This document shows, one piece after another, positions 36,648 through 46,511 of a stretch of 64,000 nt of DNA. Origin of the DNA: Saccharothrix sp. ALI-22-I (GTDB lineage: Bacteria > Actinomycetota > Actinomycetes > Mycobacteriales > Pseudonocardiaceae); the NCBI RefSeq assembly GCF_001984175.1, contig NZ_MTQP01000056.1, positions 124,001 to 188,000 on the forward strand, written 5' to 3'. Numbering within the stretch: position 1 is the stretch's first letter; each line of letters begins with the position of its first letter. The translations under genes and the position numbers were made by a program. The notes beneath the pieces were generated by a model. That model did no database searches, was not told the DNA's origin, and worked only from the letters and a program-made list of their open reading frames with translations.

Positions 36648-37772
36648 TCAGCCGATCACTCCGGACCCCCGCAGGTCGGCGATCTCGTCCTCCCCCAGCC
36701 CCAGCTCGGCCAACACCTCCACCGTGTGCGCACCGACCACGGGCGGCGGGCCCGGCACGGACGCGGGCGTCCGCTCGAACCGGGGCGCCGGGGCGGGCTG
36801 CGCCACCCCGTCGACCTCGACGAACGTCCCCCGTTCCACGTTGTGCGCGTGCTCGGGCGCCTCACCGGGCGCCAGCACGGGCGCGAGGCACGCGTCCGTG
36901 CCCTCGGCCAGCGCCGCCCACTCGTCCCGGGTCCGGGTGGCCACCGCCGCGCCGATGCGGGCCCGCAGCTCCGGCCAGTTCGCCGGGTCGTGCCGCGCCG
37001 GCAGCCCGGCGTCGGCCAGCCCCAGCACCGCCAGCAGCTCGGCGTAGAACTTCTCCTCCAGCGCCCCGATGCTGACGAACCGGCCGTCCGCGGCCTCGTA
37101 CACGTCGTAGAACGGCGCGCCGCCGTCCAGCAGGTTCGTGCCGCGCCCACCGGACCAGGCGCCCACCGACGACATCCCGTGCAGGAACGTCGTCAGCAAC
37201 GCGGCCCCGTCGACCATGGCCGCGTCCACCACCTGCCCACGCCCGGACCGCTCCCGCTCGTACAGCGCCGCCAGCACCCCCATCGCCAGCAGCAGCCCAC
37301 CCCCGCCGAAGTCGCCGATGATGTTCAGCGGCACGATCGGCGGCGCGCCGGCCCGCCCGATCGGCTCCAGCGCCCCCGCGACCGCGATGTAGTTGATGTC
37401 GTGCCCGGCGCGGTCCGCCAACGGCCCGTCCTGACCCCACCCGGTCATCCGCCCGTAGACCAGCCTCGGGTTGCGGGCCAGGCAGTGCGCGGGCCCGATG
37501 CCCAGCCGTTCCGTGACGCCCGGTCGGAAGCCCTCGATCAGCACGTCGGACTCCGCGACCAGGCGGAGCACCAGCTCGGCACCTTCGGATCGGCGGACGT
37601 CCACGCCGATCGAACGCCGCCCCCGTCCCAGCAGGGGCACTTCGGTGTGGCCGCCGATCCGGTCCACCCGGATCACCGACGCGCCCAGGTCGGCCAGCAC
37701 CATGCAGCCGAACGGCGCGGGCGCGAGCCCGGCCAGCTCGACGACCTTCAACCCCGCCAGCGGCCCCGGCAC
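36648..37772 (-). CDS. CaiB/BaiF family CoA-transferase (alpha-methylacyl-CoA racemase-like)
   Basis: A 374-residue class III CoA-transferase/racemase. [20 protein letters not shown] and [11 protein letters not shown] at the N-terminus, [20 protein letters not shown], and [20 protein letters not shown] (with the His-Asp of the racemase site) fit alpha-methylacyl-CoA racemase, which epimerises 2-methyl-branched acyl-CoA for beta-oxidation. It starts at GTG 37772, overlapping the stop of the acyl-CoA dehydrogenase gene (TAGTG), so the two are co-translated. Confidence 0.9.
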   Translation of the reverse strand: MPGPLAGLKVVELAGLAPAPFGCMVLADLGASVIRVDRIGGHTEVPLLGRGRRSIGVDVRRSEGAELVLRLVAESDVLIEGFRPGVTERLGIGPAHCLARNPRLVYGRMTGWGQDGPLADRAGHDINYIAVAGALEPIGRAGAPPIVPLNIIGDFGGGGLLLAMGVLAALYERERSGRGQVVDAAMVDGAALLTTFLHGMSSVGAWSGGRGTNLLDGGAPFYDVYEAADGRFVSIGALEEKFYAELLAVLGLADAGLPARHDPANWPELRARIGAAVATRTRDEWAALAEGTDACLAPVLAPGEAPEHAHNVERGTFVEVDGVAQPAPAPRFERTPASVPGPPPVVGAHTVEVLAELGLGEDEIADLRGSGVIG

Positions 37773-38920
37773 TAGAGCGACCTCGCGATGATTTCCTTCA
37801 TGATCTCGTTCGTCCCGCCGTAGATCTTCTGCACGCGCGCGTCCGCCCAGGCACGGGCGATGGGGTACTCGGTCATGTAGCCGTAGCCGCCGAACAGCTG
37901 GACGCACTCGTCCACCACCCGGCACAGCCGCTCGGTGGCCCACCACTTCGCCATCGCCGCGGTCGGCACGTCGAGCTTGCCCGCCAAGTGCTCCAGCACG
38001 CACTCGTCCACGAACGCCCTGGTCACGCGCGCCTCGGTGGCGCACTCGGCGAGGGTGAAGCGGGTGTTCTGGAACTTGATCAGCTCCCGCCCGAACGCCG
38101 TGCGGTCCTTCACGTAGGCCAGGGTGAGGTCCACCGCCGTCTCGATGCCCGCCACCGACGCCACCGCGATGATCAGCCGTTCCTGCGGCAGCTGGTGCAT
38201 GAGCTGGACGAACCCCTGGCCCTCGCCGGTGCCGAGCAGGTTCGCCGCGGGCACGTGGACGTCGTCGAAGAACAGTTCGGCGGTGTCCTGGCCCTTCAGC
38301 CCGATCTTGTCCAGCACCCGGCCGCGGCGGAACCCGGGCGCCGAGGCGGTCTCCACGACCAGCAGCGAGATGCCCGTCGCGCCCTGGCTCGGGTCGGTCT
38401 TGGCCACCACGATCACCAGGTCGGCCTGCACGCCGTTGGTGATGAACGTCTTCGAGCCGTTCAGCACGTACTCGTCGCCCTGCCGCAGCGCCCGCGTCTT
38501 GATGTTCTGCAGGTCCGAGCCGCCGCCGGGCTCGGACATGGCGATCGCGCCGACGTACTCGCCGGAGGCCATCTTCGGCAGCCAGCGCCGCTTCTGCTCC
38601 TCCGTGCCGTAGGAGTTGATGTAGTGGGCGACGATCCCGCTGTGCACGCTGTTGCCCCACGCGCTGTCGCCGCACCGCGCCTGCTCCTCCAGCAGCACGG
38701 CCTCGTGCGCGAACGTGCCGCCGCCACCGCCGTACTCCTCGGGGATGGACATGCAGAGCAGGCCCAGTTCACCGGCCTTGTTCCAGAAGTCCCGGTCCAC
38801 CTGCTTCTGCGCGGCCCAGCGCTCGTGGTGGGGGACCGACTCCCTCTCGAAGAACGTCCGGGCCAGCTTGCGCAGCTGGTCCAGGTCCTCGGTCATCCAT
38901 GCGGAACGGCGAGTTGGCAT
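37772..38920 (-). CDS. Acyl-CoA dehydrogenase
   Basis: A 382-residue FAD flavoenzyme that introduces the alpha,beta double bond of acyl-Co[21 protein letters not shown] is the FAD/substrate signature, and [20 protein letters not shown] with [15 protein letters not shown] closes the active site; the last motif includes the flavin-binding GGTNEIM. The start at 38920 has a GGGGG purine run upstream; an in-frame ATG at 38896 is an alternative. It is coupled to the CoA-transferase gene downstream, suggesting a branched-chain acyl-CoA route. Confidence 0.93.
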   Translation of the reverse strand: MPTRRSAWMTEDLDQLRKLARTFFERESVPHHERWAAQKQVDRDFWNKAGELGLLCMSIPEEYGGGGGTFAHEAVLLEEQARCGDSAWGNSVHSGIVAHYINSYGTEEQKRRWLPKMASGEYVGAIAMSEPGGGSDLQNIKTRALRQGDEYVLNGSKTFITNGVQADLVIVVAKTDPSQGATGISLLVVETASAPGFRRGRVLDKIGLKGQDTAELFFDDVHVPAANLLGTGEGQGFVQLMHQLPQERLIIAVASVAGIETAVDLTLAYVKDRTAFGRELIKFQNTRFTLAECATEARVTRAFVDECVLEHLAGKLDVPTAAMAKWWATERLCRVVDECVQLFGGYGYMTEYPIARAWADARVQKIYGGTNEIMKEIIARSL

Positions 38921-39081
38921 ACCCCCGACGTTCCCACCTGGTGAGCCGGTCCGCCATGACCGTGTACGCCAGCGTGACGGCCACCAGTGAGCGCAATTGT
39001 CAGTGTTGGATGGCGCCGCCTCCGGCGTCGCGGGCTCGGTCGCCTGGAAGTCGCGACCTCGCGGTGCGTAAAACTGGTCAT

Positions 39082-39525
39082 ATGCAACTCCGGAGGCTGG
39101 GTCCCGCGGACTGGGCGACGTGGCGCGACATCCGGCTCACGGCGCTGAGCAGCGATCCCGAGGCGTTCGGCTCGGCGTTGGCCGTGGAGCGGGAGTTCGA
39201 CGAGGCGCGGTGGCGTGAGCTGCTGCGGCCGGGCCACGGGGTGAACGTGGTGGCGGAAGCGCCGGAACCGGTCGCGCTGGTGGCCGGCGTGCCCCACGAA
39301 GAGCACCTGGGCGTGTTGTACCTCTACTCCATGTGGGTCAAGCCGGAGTTCCGGCGGCAGGGCATCGGCGAGGCGCTGGTGGCCGACGTGCTGGAGTGGG
39401 CGCGGGAGCACGGGTGGACGCTCGTGCGGCTGCGCGTGTTCCAGGGCAACGAGACGGCGCGGCGGCTCTACGCGCGGCTCGGGTTCGTCGGCAACGGGGA
39501 GATCATGGACCGCTTGTTGAGCTAA
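39082..39525 (+). CDS. GNAT family N-acetyltransferase
   Basis: A 147-residue acetyltransferase. [20 protein letters not shown] holds strand 4 and the acetyl-CoA pyrophosphate loop (RRQGIG, motif A), and [20 protein letters not shown] is motif B. The ATG at 39082 has no ribosome site but follows TAAAAC by 7 nt, so a leaderless mRNA is possible. The substrate is unknown. No cofactor gene adjoins it. Confidence 0.85.
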   Translation: MQLRRLGPADWATWRDIRLTALSSDPEAFGSALAVEREFDEARWRELLRPGHGVNVVAEAPEPVALVAGVPHEEHLGVLYLYSMWVKPEFRRQGIGEALVADVLEWAREHGWTLVRLRVFQGNETARRLYARLGFVGNGEIMDRLLS

Positions 39526-39581
39526 TAAGTCACCTCGCGCGGTCATGGGCAACCACGGGCCGGCTGCCTACCGTTGAGTAC

Positions 39582-40784
39582 ATGAGCGAAGCCTTGATCT
39601 TCGACGCGGTGCGCACACCGCGTGGCAGGGGAAAGCGCGGATCGCTGCACAGCGTCAAGCCGATCACCCTGGCTTCCGGGGTGCTCGCGGCGCTGGCGCG
39701 GCGCAACGACCTGGACACCTCGGCGGTGGACGACGTGGTGTTCGGCGTCGTGTCACCGGTCGGCGAGCAGGGCTCGGACATCGCCCGCACGGCGGTGCTC
39801 GCGGCCGGCTGGGACCTGCGGCCCGCGGGCGTGCAGCTCAACCGGTTCTGCGCGTCCGGCCTGGAGTCGGTGAACCTGGCCGCGGCCAAGGTGGCGTCCG
39901 GGTTCGAGGACCTGGTGGTGGCGGGCGGCGTCGAGTCGATGTCGCGGGTGCCGATGGGCTCGGACGGCGGCGCGTGGATGGCCGACCCGGAGACCAACAT
40001 GAAGGTCAACTTCGTGCCGCAGGGCGTGAGCGCGGACCTCATCGCCACGATGGAGGGGTTCAGCCGCGAGGACGTGGACGCCTACGCGTTGCGCTCGCAG
40101 CAGCGGGCGACGCTGGCGCGTGACAAGGGCTGGTTCGACCGGTCCCTGGTGGCCGTGGTCGACCAGAACGGCGCGGTCGTGCTCGACCACGACGAGGCGA
40201 TCCGGCCGGAGACCACGCTGGAGGGCCTGGGCAAGCTCAAGCCGAGCTTCGCGTTCCACGGCGACCTGGGCTTCGACGCGGTGGCCATCGACCGGTACCC
40301 GACCGTGGAGCGCATCGAGCACGTCCACACGCCGGGCAACTCGTCGCAGATCGTGGACGGCGCGGCGGCGATGCTGATCGGCAACGCCCGCATCGGCGAG
40401 GAGCTGGGCCTGACGCCCCGCGCGCGGATCATCGCGACCGCCGTCGTCGGCACCGAGCCCACGATCATGCTCACCGGCCCGGCCCCTGCCGCGCGCAAGG
40501 CGTTGGACAAGGCGCGGCTGAGCGTCGAGGACATCGACCTGTTCGAGATCAACGAGGCGTTCTCGTCGGTGGTGCTGAAGTTCCAGCGGGAGCTGGACCT
40601 GCCCGACGACAAGGTCAACGTCAACGGCGGCGCGATCGCGATGGGCCACCCGCTGGGCGCGACCGGCTGCATGATCCTGGGCACCCTGCTCGACGAGCTG
40701 GAGCGCCGGGACCTGCGGCGGGGTCTGGCCACGCTGTGCGTGGGCGGCGGCATGGGCATCGCGACGGTCATCGAGAGGGTCTGA
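39582..40784 (+). CDS. fadA: Acetyl-CoA acyltransferase (thiolase)
   Basis: A 400-residue thiolase of the beta-oxidation type. [20 protein letters not shown] carries the nucleophilic Cys, EINEAFSSV and [17 protein letters not shown] the oxyanion hole and His, and CVGGGMG the second Cys. It cleaves 3-ketoacyl-CoA with CoA. TACCGT lies 7 nt before the ATG (leaderless pattern). Its stop overlaps the start of the fadB-like gene (TGATG), giving the classical fadAB pair. Confidence 0.93.
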   Translation: MSEALIFDAVRTPRGRGKRGSLHSVKPITLASGVLAALARRNDLDTSAVDDVVFGVVSPVGEQGSDIARTAVLAAGWDLRPAGVQLNRFCASGLESVNLAAAKVASGFEDLVVAGGVESMSRVPMGSDGGAWMADPETNMKVNFVPQGVSADLIATMEGFSREDVDAYALRSQQRATLARDKGWFDRSLVAVVDQNGAVVLDHDEAIRPETTLEGLGKLKPSFAFHGDLGFDAVAIDRYPTVERIEHVHTPGNSSQIVDGAAAMLIGNARIGEELGLTPRARIIATAVVGTEPTIMLTGPAPAARKALDKARLSVEDIDLFEINEAFSSVVLKFQRELDLPDDKVNVNGGAIAMGHPLGATGCMILGTLLDELERRDLRRGLATLCVGGGMGIATVIERV

Positions 40785-42847
40785 TGGCTATCCACTTCGA
40801 GCGGGACGACGAGGGCGTCGTCACCCTCACGATGGACATGTCCGGCTCGGCGAACGTGATGAACGCCGAGTACCAGGAGGCGATGGGCGAGGCTGTCTCC
40901 CGGCTGGAGGCCGAGCGCGACGACATCACCGGTGTGGTGCTGACGTCGGCGAAGAAGACGTTCTTCGCGGGTGGCGACCTGAACCTGCTGATCCAGATCA
41001 CGCCCGAGAACGCCGCCGAGGCGTTGGGGCACCTGGAGGACATCAAGGGGCAGCTGCGGCGGTTGGAGCAGCTGGGCAAGCCGGTGGTCGCGGCGATCAA
41101 CGGCAGCGCGCTCGGCGGCGGGTTCGAGATCGCGCTGGCCTGCCACCACCGGGTGGTGCTGGACGACGACAGGATCAAGCTGGGGCTGCCCGAGGCGACG
41201 TTGGGCCTGCTGCCCGGCGGTGGCGGCGTGACCCGGATGGTGCGGCTGCTGGGCGTGCAGCCCGCGTTGCCGCTGTTGATGGAGGGCAAGCAGCTGCGGC
41301 CGGCGCGGGCGTTGCAGGCGGGGCTCGTGCACGCGCTGGCGTCGTCGCGCGAGGAGCTGATCGCCAAGGCGCGGGCGTGGATCAAGGACAACCCGGCGCC
41401 CGTGCAGCCGTGGGACAAGCCGGGGTACGCGGTGCCGGACGTGCGGATCGGCGACCCGAACCTGTACGGGCTGCTGGCCGCCGCGCCCGCCGTGCTGCGG
41501 AAGAAGACGCACGGCGCGTACCCGGCGCCGGAGAAGATCCTGGCGGCGGCCGTCGAGGGCGCGTTGGTGGACTTCGACACGGCGTTGCGGGTCGAGGCGC
41601 GGTACTTCGTGGAGCTGGCCACCGGTCAGATCGCCAAGAACATGATCAGCACGTTCTGGTTCCAGCTGAACGAGATCAGTGCGGGCGGGTCGCGGCCTGG
41701 TGGGGTGGCGGCGTCGAAGGTGAGCAAGCTCGGTGTGCTCGGCGCGGGCATGATGGGCGCGGGCATCGCGTCGGTCAGTGCCAAGGCCGGTATCGAGGTG
41801 GTGCTGAAGGACGTGACGCTGGAGGCGGCCCGGCGCGGCGCCGGTGACACGCCGGGCATCACGCCGACCGATTCCGACGCCGACCTGGCCGGTTGCGACC
41901 TGGTCATCGAGGCGGTGTTCGAGAACCGGGAGCTGAAGAACAAGGTGCTGCCGGCGGCGGAGTCGTTCGCGCTGCCGGACGCGGTGATCGCGTCGAACAC
42001 GTCCACGCTGCCGATCACGGGGCTGGCGTCGGCGGTGGGCGACTCGACTCGGTTCATCGGGCTGCACTTCTTCTCGCCGGTGCCGAAGATGCGGTTGGTG
42101 GAGATCATCCGCGGTGCGCAGACGTCGGACGAGACGTTGGCGCGGGCGTTCGACTACGTGTTGCAGATCGGCAAGACCCCGATCGTGGTGAACGACAGCC
42201 GCGGCTTCTACACGTCGCGGACGTTCGGCACTTACGTGACCGAGGCCGTGTCGATGGTGGCGGAGGGCGTGTCGCCGGCGTTGATCGAGAACGTGGCGCG
42301 CCGTGCGGGCATGGCCGTCGGCCCCTTGGCGGTGTCGGACGAGGTCACCCTCACCCTGCAGCTGAAGATCCGCGATCAGACGCTGGCCGACGACCCGAGC
42401 GCCTCCGGTGCCCTGGCCGACCACCCGGCTTTTCGCGTGCTGGAGGAGCTGGTCGCGGAGGGCCGTACCGGCAAGTCCGGTGGGGCCGGGTTCTACGAGT
42501 ACCCGGAGGGCGGCAAGAAGTTCCTGTGGCCGGGCTTGGCGCGCTACGCGCGGCCTGACGCGGGCGTGACGGAGAAGGACGTCGAGGACCGGTTGCTGTT
42601 CATCCAGTCGCTGGAGACGGTGCGGTGCCTGGACGAGGGCGTGCTGACGTCGGTCGGTGACGCCAACGTCGGCAGCATCTTCGGCTTCGGCTTCGCACCG
42701 TGGAGCGGCGGCACGATCCAGTTCATCAACTCCTACGGCCTGACGGAGTTCGTGGAGCGCGCCGACTACCTCGCCGACACCTACGGCGAACGCTTCCGCC
42801 CACCCGCCTCCCTACGCGACCGCGCCGCCCGCCGCACCCCCTTCTAA
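40784..42847 (+). CDS. fadB: FadB/FadJ-like enoyl-CoA hydratase/3-hydroxyacyl-CoA dehydrogenase with a gap in the NAD domain
   Basis: A 687-residue bifunctional beta-oxidation enzyme. The hydratase domain (residues 1-about 300) has AGGDLNLL and GGGFEIALACHHR with LGLPEATLGLLPGGGG carrying the catalytic Glu residues. The dehydrogenase domain begins KLGVLGAGMMGAGIASVSAK. VVLKDVTLEAARRGAGDTPG then runs directly into ITPTDSDADLAGCDLVIEAV; relatives I recall have about 29 more residues here. SNTSTLPIT, the His in GLHFFSPV and NDSRGFYTSR are intact. GAGAGG precedes the ATG, which overlaps the thiolase stop. Confidence 0.88.
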   Translation: MAIHFERDDEGVVTLTMDMSGSANVMNAEYQEAMGEAVSRLEAERDDITGVVLTSAKKTFFAGGDLNLLIQITPENAAEALGHLEDIKGQLRRLEQLGKPVVAAINGSALGGGFEIALACHHRVVLDDDRIKLGLPEATLGLLPGGGGVTRMVRLLGVQPALPLLMEGKQLRPARALQAGLVHALASSREELIAKARAWIKDNPAPVQPWDKPGYAVPDVRIGDPNLYGLLAAAPAVLRKKTHGAYPAPEKILAAAVEGALVDFDTALRVEARYFVELATGQIAKNMISTFWFQLNEISAGGSRPGGVAASKVSKLGVLGAGMMGAGIASVSAKAGIEVVLKDVTLEAARRGAGDTPGITPTDSDADLAGCDLVIEAVFENRELKNKVLPAAESFALPDAVIASNTSTLPITGLASAVGDSTRFIGLHFFSPVPKMRLVEIIRGAQTSDETLARAFDYVLQIGKTPIVVNDSRGFYTSRTFGTYVTEAVSMVAEGVSPALIENVARRAGMAVGPLAVSDEVTLTLQLKIRDQTLADDPSASGALADHPAFRVLEELVAEGRTGKSGGAGFYEYPEGGKKFLWPGLARYARPDAGVTEKDVEDRLLFIQSLETVRCLDEGVLTSVGDANVGSIFGFGFAPWSGGTIQFINSYGLTEFVERADYLADTYGERFRPPASLRDRAARRTPF

Positions 42848-42854
42848 CACCCCC

Positions 42855-43016
42855 CGCGTGTCCAACGTTCAGAACAGCCGTGTCCAACACTCAGAACACC
42901 CGAGTTGAACGTTCAGAACACCCCCGCTCGGACGCGAGCGTTCAACTCGGGTGTTCTGAACGTAGGACACGGCTGTTCTGAACGTTGGACACGCGCGTTC
43001 TGGGGGTTGGACACGC
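42855..43016. repeat. Long inverted repeat made of the 22-bp units
   Basis: Arms 42855-42911 and 42939-42995 (57 nt each) are complementary at 54 of 57 positions. The 27-nt centre itself holds CGCTCG-GACG-CGAGCG. Each arm is built of the 22-bp unit seen at 28695-28826 (GTTCTGAACGTTGGACAC core), reversed in the left arm and forward in the right arm, and one more forward unit follows to 43016. It fills the gap between convergent fadB and the phosphodiester glycosidase gene. It could form a very stable RNA hairpin or DNA cruciform. Confidence 0.95.
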
Positions 43017-43030
43017 GCGGTTTCGTGGGG

Positions 43031-46000
43031 TTAGGCGGTGGCTCGGGGCCAGGTGGGGAGGGCTGTGGTGAGGGTGGTGCGTTGGGTTGCGCCGTTCACG
43101 GTCACGGCCAGCGTGAGCTGGCCGGGGCGTAGGGCTTTCAGGGTGCCGGTTGTGGGGTCGAGCCACGCCACGTGCCACGGGCGCAAGCCGTGGGCCGGGC
43201 CGATGTGCAGGTTCAGGGAGCCGGACCAGTCCGCGGTCACGGGGTGGGCCACCGGGACCTGGCGGGCGGCTTGGGTGAGGGTGGCGGTGATCTGGGCGGG
43301 GGTGCCCATGCGGACGACCGTGGGCGCGTCGAGGGTCAGGGTGTCCACGTGCGGGCGGATTTCGGCGGCCAGCCAGTCGTCCGCACCACGGCGGGGGTCT
43401 ACGCCCAGCATCGTCCAGCCGGTGAAGCCGCCCCGACCGGCCTCGCCGGCGGGTGCCTTGCCGGAGTTGCCGTTGATCAAGTACGGCACGCCGTCCACCC
43501 GCGAGGCGTGGAACAGGCCCACGTGCGCGCCGATGAACGCCGCGCCCTTGCCGGTGGTGCGCCGGAAGTCGGCCAGCCAGTCCTCGACCACGTCGGCCTC
43601 CAGCCGGTCGGACAGCTGGCTGCCCTTGGTCGGCGTCGGGTCGCGCGTCGGGTGGTGTTCCAGCACCACCACCGAGTTCACCGGATCGTGGTCGCGCAAC
43701 GCGTCGCGCAGCATCACGGCCTGGTCGAACCCGCCGCCGCGCACGGTGCCGGTGGACGAGTCCAGCAGCACGAACCGGGTGCCCTTGTGGTCGAAGACCC
43801 GGTTGGTGACGCCGAACTCGCGGCGGAAGTTGTCGATCGTGCCCGGTCCCATGATCTCGTGGTTGCCCGGCACGTAGTACCAAGGCAGCTCGTCACCCAG
43901 CTCCTCGGTCAGCACCCGGCGCGCCAACGCCAGGTCCGCGGGCGACGCCTCGTCCACGAAATCGCCGTTGATCACGACGAAGTCGGGCCGTTGCGCCTTG
44001 ATCTCCCGCAACGTCCGCCGGGCCGACCGCACCAGGTCGCTGTCCGGGTTGCGCGCCACGAACTGCGCGTCGGACATCACCGCGAACCGCCACGGCCGAT
44101 CGGCCACCGTGCCGTCCCGCACCACGAACCGGTCCGCCGGTTCCTCCGCCTCCGGCAGCTCCACCGCCGGCGGCACCTTGGCGACGATGTCGTCCACGAT
44201 CACCTCGCCGGTGTACTGCCGGTCCGCCTTGGTCTCGATCGTGTAGAACCTGTTCACCCGCAAGGGGAACGCGAGCCCGGACGGCACCGGCACCTCCAGG
44301 TACCGCCACCCCGTCCAGGTGATGTACGGCCCGTACAAAGACCGGCTGACCCCGGTCGAATCGGTGACGGTGAACGCGGTCCACTCGCCCCGACCGTGCC
44401 CGTACACCCACGCGCCCAGCGCCAACGGCTGGCCCTCCACCTCGATCGGCCGCGGCGGGTTGGCGTAGGCCGTCCTGGTGCCGGTGGACTTCGAGAAGTC
44501 GTACGACATCCGCAGCCCGGCACCGGTGTGCCCCTCGGCGACCGGCGTCACCGAACCCGAGCCGCGGGCCGAGCCGAACGTCCACGACGCGCCGTCGTCG
44601 AACCCGGCGACCAGCCGTTCCTCCAGCCCGACCGTCACCGGCACGCGCACCACGTGCGACCCGACCCGCGCCACGACGGTCGTCGCACCCGGCTGCAACG
44701 CGGTGATCCGGAGCGAACCGTCCGCCCCGGCTGCGATGTCGACCACCGAGCGGTCGTACTCCAACGCCAGGTCCGCGGGCTCGACCGGCGCGGTGAACCC
44801 GTCACCGTCCCGACCCACCACCCCGAACCCGCCGACGCCGCCCACCTCGGGCAGGCTCAGCCGGCTCGTGGTCGCGGACAGCCCGGCCAACGCGCCCAGC
44901 ACGGTCAGCTCCACCTCACCGGTCACGCCACCGCGCTGCGCCACGGCCTTCGTGGTGCCCGGCCGATGAGCGCGGAACACGCCGTCCCGATCGACCCACC
45001 CCACGTCGGCACGCGTCGTCCGCCACAGGTGCGCGTCGTCGCGCGCCGGGCCGTAGGTCTCGTCGTGCCCGTCGGCGACCAGCCGCCGGGTCAGGCCGGG
45101 GAACACCCGCTCCGGGTGACCACCCGGCACGGTGTCCGCGCCCGGCGCGCCCCGCGGGTCGATCGCGGTGCGCACCCAGAACCCGGTCAACGACCCGCTG
45201 CCGGCAGGCGCGTACAGCGCCAGCCCGTTGGGCACGGGACGCTCACCGCCGTCGGACGGCGTGTTCTCCACGACCACCGACTCCGCGCCGGGCGTGCGGG
45301 CCAAAAGCGTCGACGAGCCGCCGCCGTCGAGGTTGAGCGCGTTGTGCGCGCCCAGTTCGAGCAGGATCGCGGCCACGTCCTTGAGGGTGAGCCCGAGCAG
45401 GTACGCGCCCTGGCGGCCGTCCACGGTCAGCAGGAACATCTTCTTGCCGTCGGCCGAGAAGCCGACCGCCGTGCGCGGGTGCAGCGGGTCGTCGGGCGCG
45501 ACCACCACACCGTCCTTGATCAGCAACTGGTTCCCGCCGATCGCGGCACGCAACGCGCCGCCGTCACCGGTCTTCGTGGTGTGCTCCACGGCGATCCGCT
45601 CCCCTACGGCCAGCGTGGCGAGCGCGTCAGCCCCTGCCTCCCGACCGACGAGCACCTGACCGTCGGCCGGGATCGGGTCGTCGCCCGCCCGGTCGCGCAG
45701 TTCGGCGACCACGCCGGCGCGCACGACGACCTCGGTCACGCGTGACGCGCCCTGCACCGCCCGCGCCCTGCTGTACGAGCCCCACATCGGGTCGAACAGC
45801 CCGACACCACCCGCCTCGACGGCGGCGCTGTTGAGCTGGTCCAGCCGGATCGAGGTGCCGTCGGCACGGGTGATCCGCCCGTCGAAGAACACCTCCATCA
45901 CCCGGCCGACCCCGGCCGCGTCGAGGCCGACCGCGCGGCGGTGCCCGGCGGCGGGCGACTTGACCGTCCGGCCGTCCTGGACGCCGACACCGCGCGGCGC

Positions 46001-46399
46001 GTTGGAGTTGTTGATGTCGAAGAAGTCGCCGTTGACGGCGGCGACCGCGCGGGTCCGGTCGGCCTGCGCGGACAGCGGTTCGGCGGCGGCCACCCGGCCG
46101 GGGTGCAGGTAGTCGACCCTGGTGCCCGCGGTCAGGTCGACGGTGAGCGCGTCACCGCGGATCCACCCGCCCGCGCCGCCGGGCTCGTACCAGTCGAACG
46201 AGCTCAGGAACACGCCCGGCGCGACCGGGCGGGTGGCGCGGGCGGTCTCGACGCGGCGGGCGGGGTCGACGGCGGGCGCGACCGCGACGCCCGGCAGGTC
46301 GACGACGGGTGGCGGCTGGGCGTGTGCCACAGGTGCCGGTGGCACGAGGGCGAAGACCAGCGCCGCGACCAGGGCGGAGGAGCGAGGGCGTGGGGGCAC
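43031..46399 (-). CDS. Large secreted phosphodiester glycosidase/calcineurin-like phosphoesterase
   Basis: A 1122-residue exported protein. A signal peptide (VAALVFALVPPAPVAHAQ) is followed by a phosphodiester glycosidase (NAGPA-like) domain with AAVNGDFFDINNSNAPRGVG and LLELGAHNALNLDGGGSSTL, the DGGGSS motif being diagnostic. Ig-like/carbohydrate-binding-like beta regions span about residues 410-720. A calcineurin-type phosphoesterase follows (VMSDAQF, VINGDFVDE, YVPGNHEIMG, LEHHPT, GAHVGLFH). Residues 1000-1122 are a final Ig-like domain. It probably removes sugar-phosphate or phosphodiester groups from extracellular polymers such as teichoic acids, but the substrate is not proven. Confidence 0.88.
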   Translation of the reverse strand: MPPRPRSSALVAALVFALVPPAPVAHAQPPPVVDLPGVAVAPAVDPARRVETARATRPVAPGVFLSSFDWYEPGGAGGWIRGDALTVDLTAGTRVDYLHPGRVAAAEPLSAQADRTRAVAAVNGDFFDINNSNAPRGVGVQDGRTVKSPAAGHRRAVGLDAAGVGRVMEVFFDGRITRADGTSIRLDQLNSAAVEAGGVGLFDPMWGSYSRARAVQGASRVTEVVVRAGVVAELRDRAGDDPIPADGQVLVGREAGADALATLAVGERIAVEHTTKTGDGGALRAAIGGNQLLIKDGVVVAPDDPLHPRTAVGFSADGKKMFLLTVDGRQGAYLLGLTLKDVAAILLELGAHNALNLDGGGSSTLLARTPGAESVVVENTPSDGGERPVPNGLALYAPAGSGSLTGFWVRTAIDPRGAPGADTVPGGHPERVFPGLTRRLVADGHDETYGPARDDAHLWRTTRADVGWVDRDGVFRAHRPGTTKAVAQRGGVTGEVELTVLGALAGLSATTSRLSLPEVGGVGGFGVVGRDGDGFTAPVEPADLALEYDRSVVDIAAGADGSLRITALQPGATTVVARVGSHVVRVPVTVGLEERLVAGFDDGASWTFGSARGSGSVTPVAEGHTGAGLRMSYDFSKSTGTRTAYANPPRPIEVEGQPLALGAWVYGHGRGEWTAFTVTDSTGVSRSLYGPYITWTGWRYLEVPVPSGLAFPLRVNRFYTIETKADRQYTGEVIVDDIVAKVPPAVELPEAEEPADRFVVRDGTVADRPWRFAVMSDAQFVARNPDSDLVRSARRTLREIKAQRPDFVVINGDFVDEASPADLALARRVLTEELGDELPWYYVPGNHEIMGPGTIDNFRREFGVTNRVFDHKGTRFVLLDSSTGTVRGGGFDQAVMLRDALRDHDPVNSVVVLEHHPTRDPTPTKGSQLSDRLEADVVEDWLADFRRTTGKGAAFIGAHVGLFHASRVDGVPYLINGNSGKAPAGEAGRGGFTGWTMLGVDPRRGADDWLAAEIRPHVDTLTLDAPTVVRMGTPAQITATLTQAARQVPVAHPVTADWSGSLNLHIGPAHGLRPWHVAWLDPTTGTLKALRPGQLTLAVTVNGATQRTTLTTALPTWPRATA

Positions 46400-46511
46400 G
46401 GCGACTCCCGCGGAGTGGGTGAGAAGTTACGCGATGTCAGTCCACCGTGTTGGAGATTCGCCGGACACGGCCGTTCGGCCGCAGTTCCGGTCCGATCGAC
46501 CACCGAGCCGA

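Noticed and set aside
40082..42424. 780-codon minus-strand frame opposite fadAB
   Set aside because: His/Arg/Gln-rich shadow; the plus strand has complete thiolase and FadB motifs.
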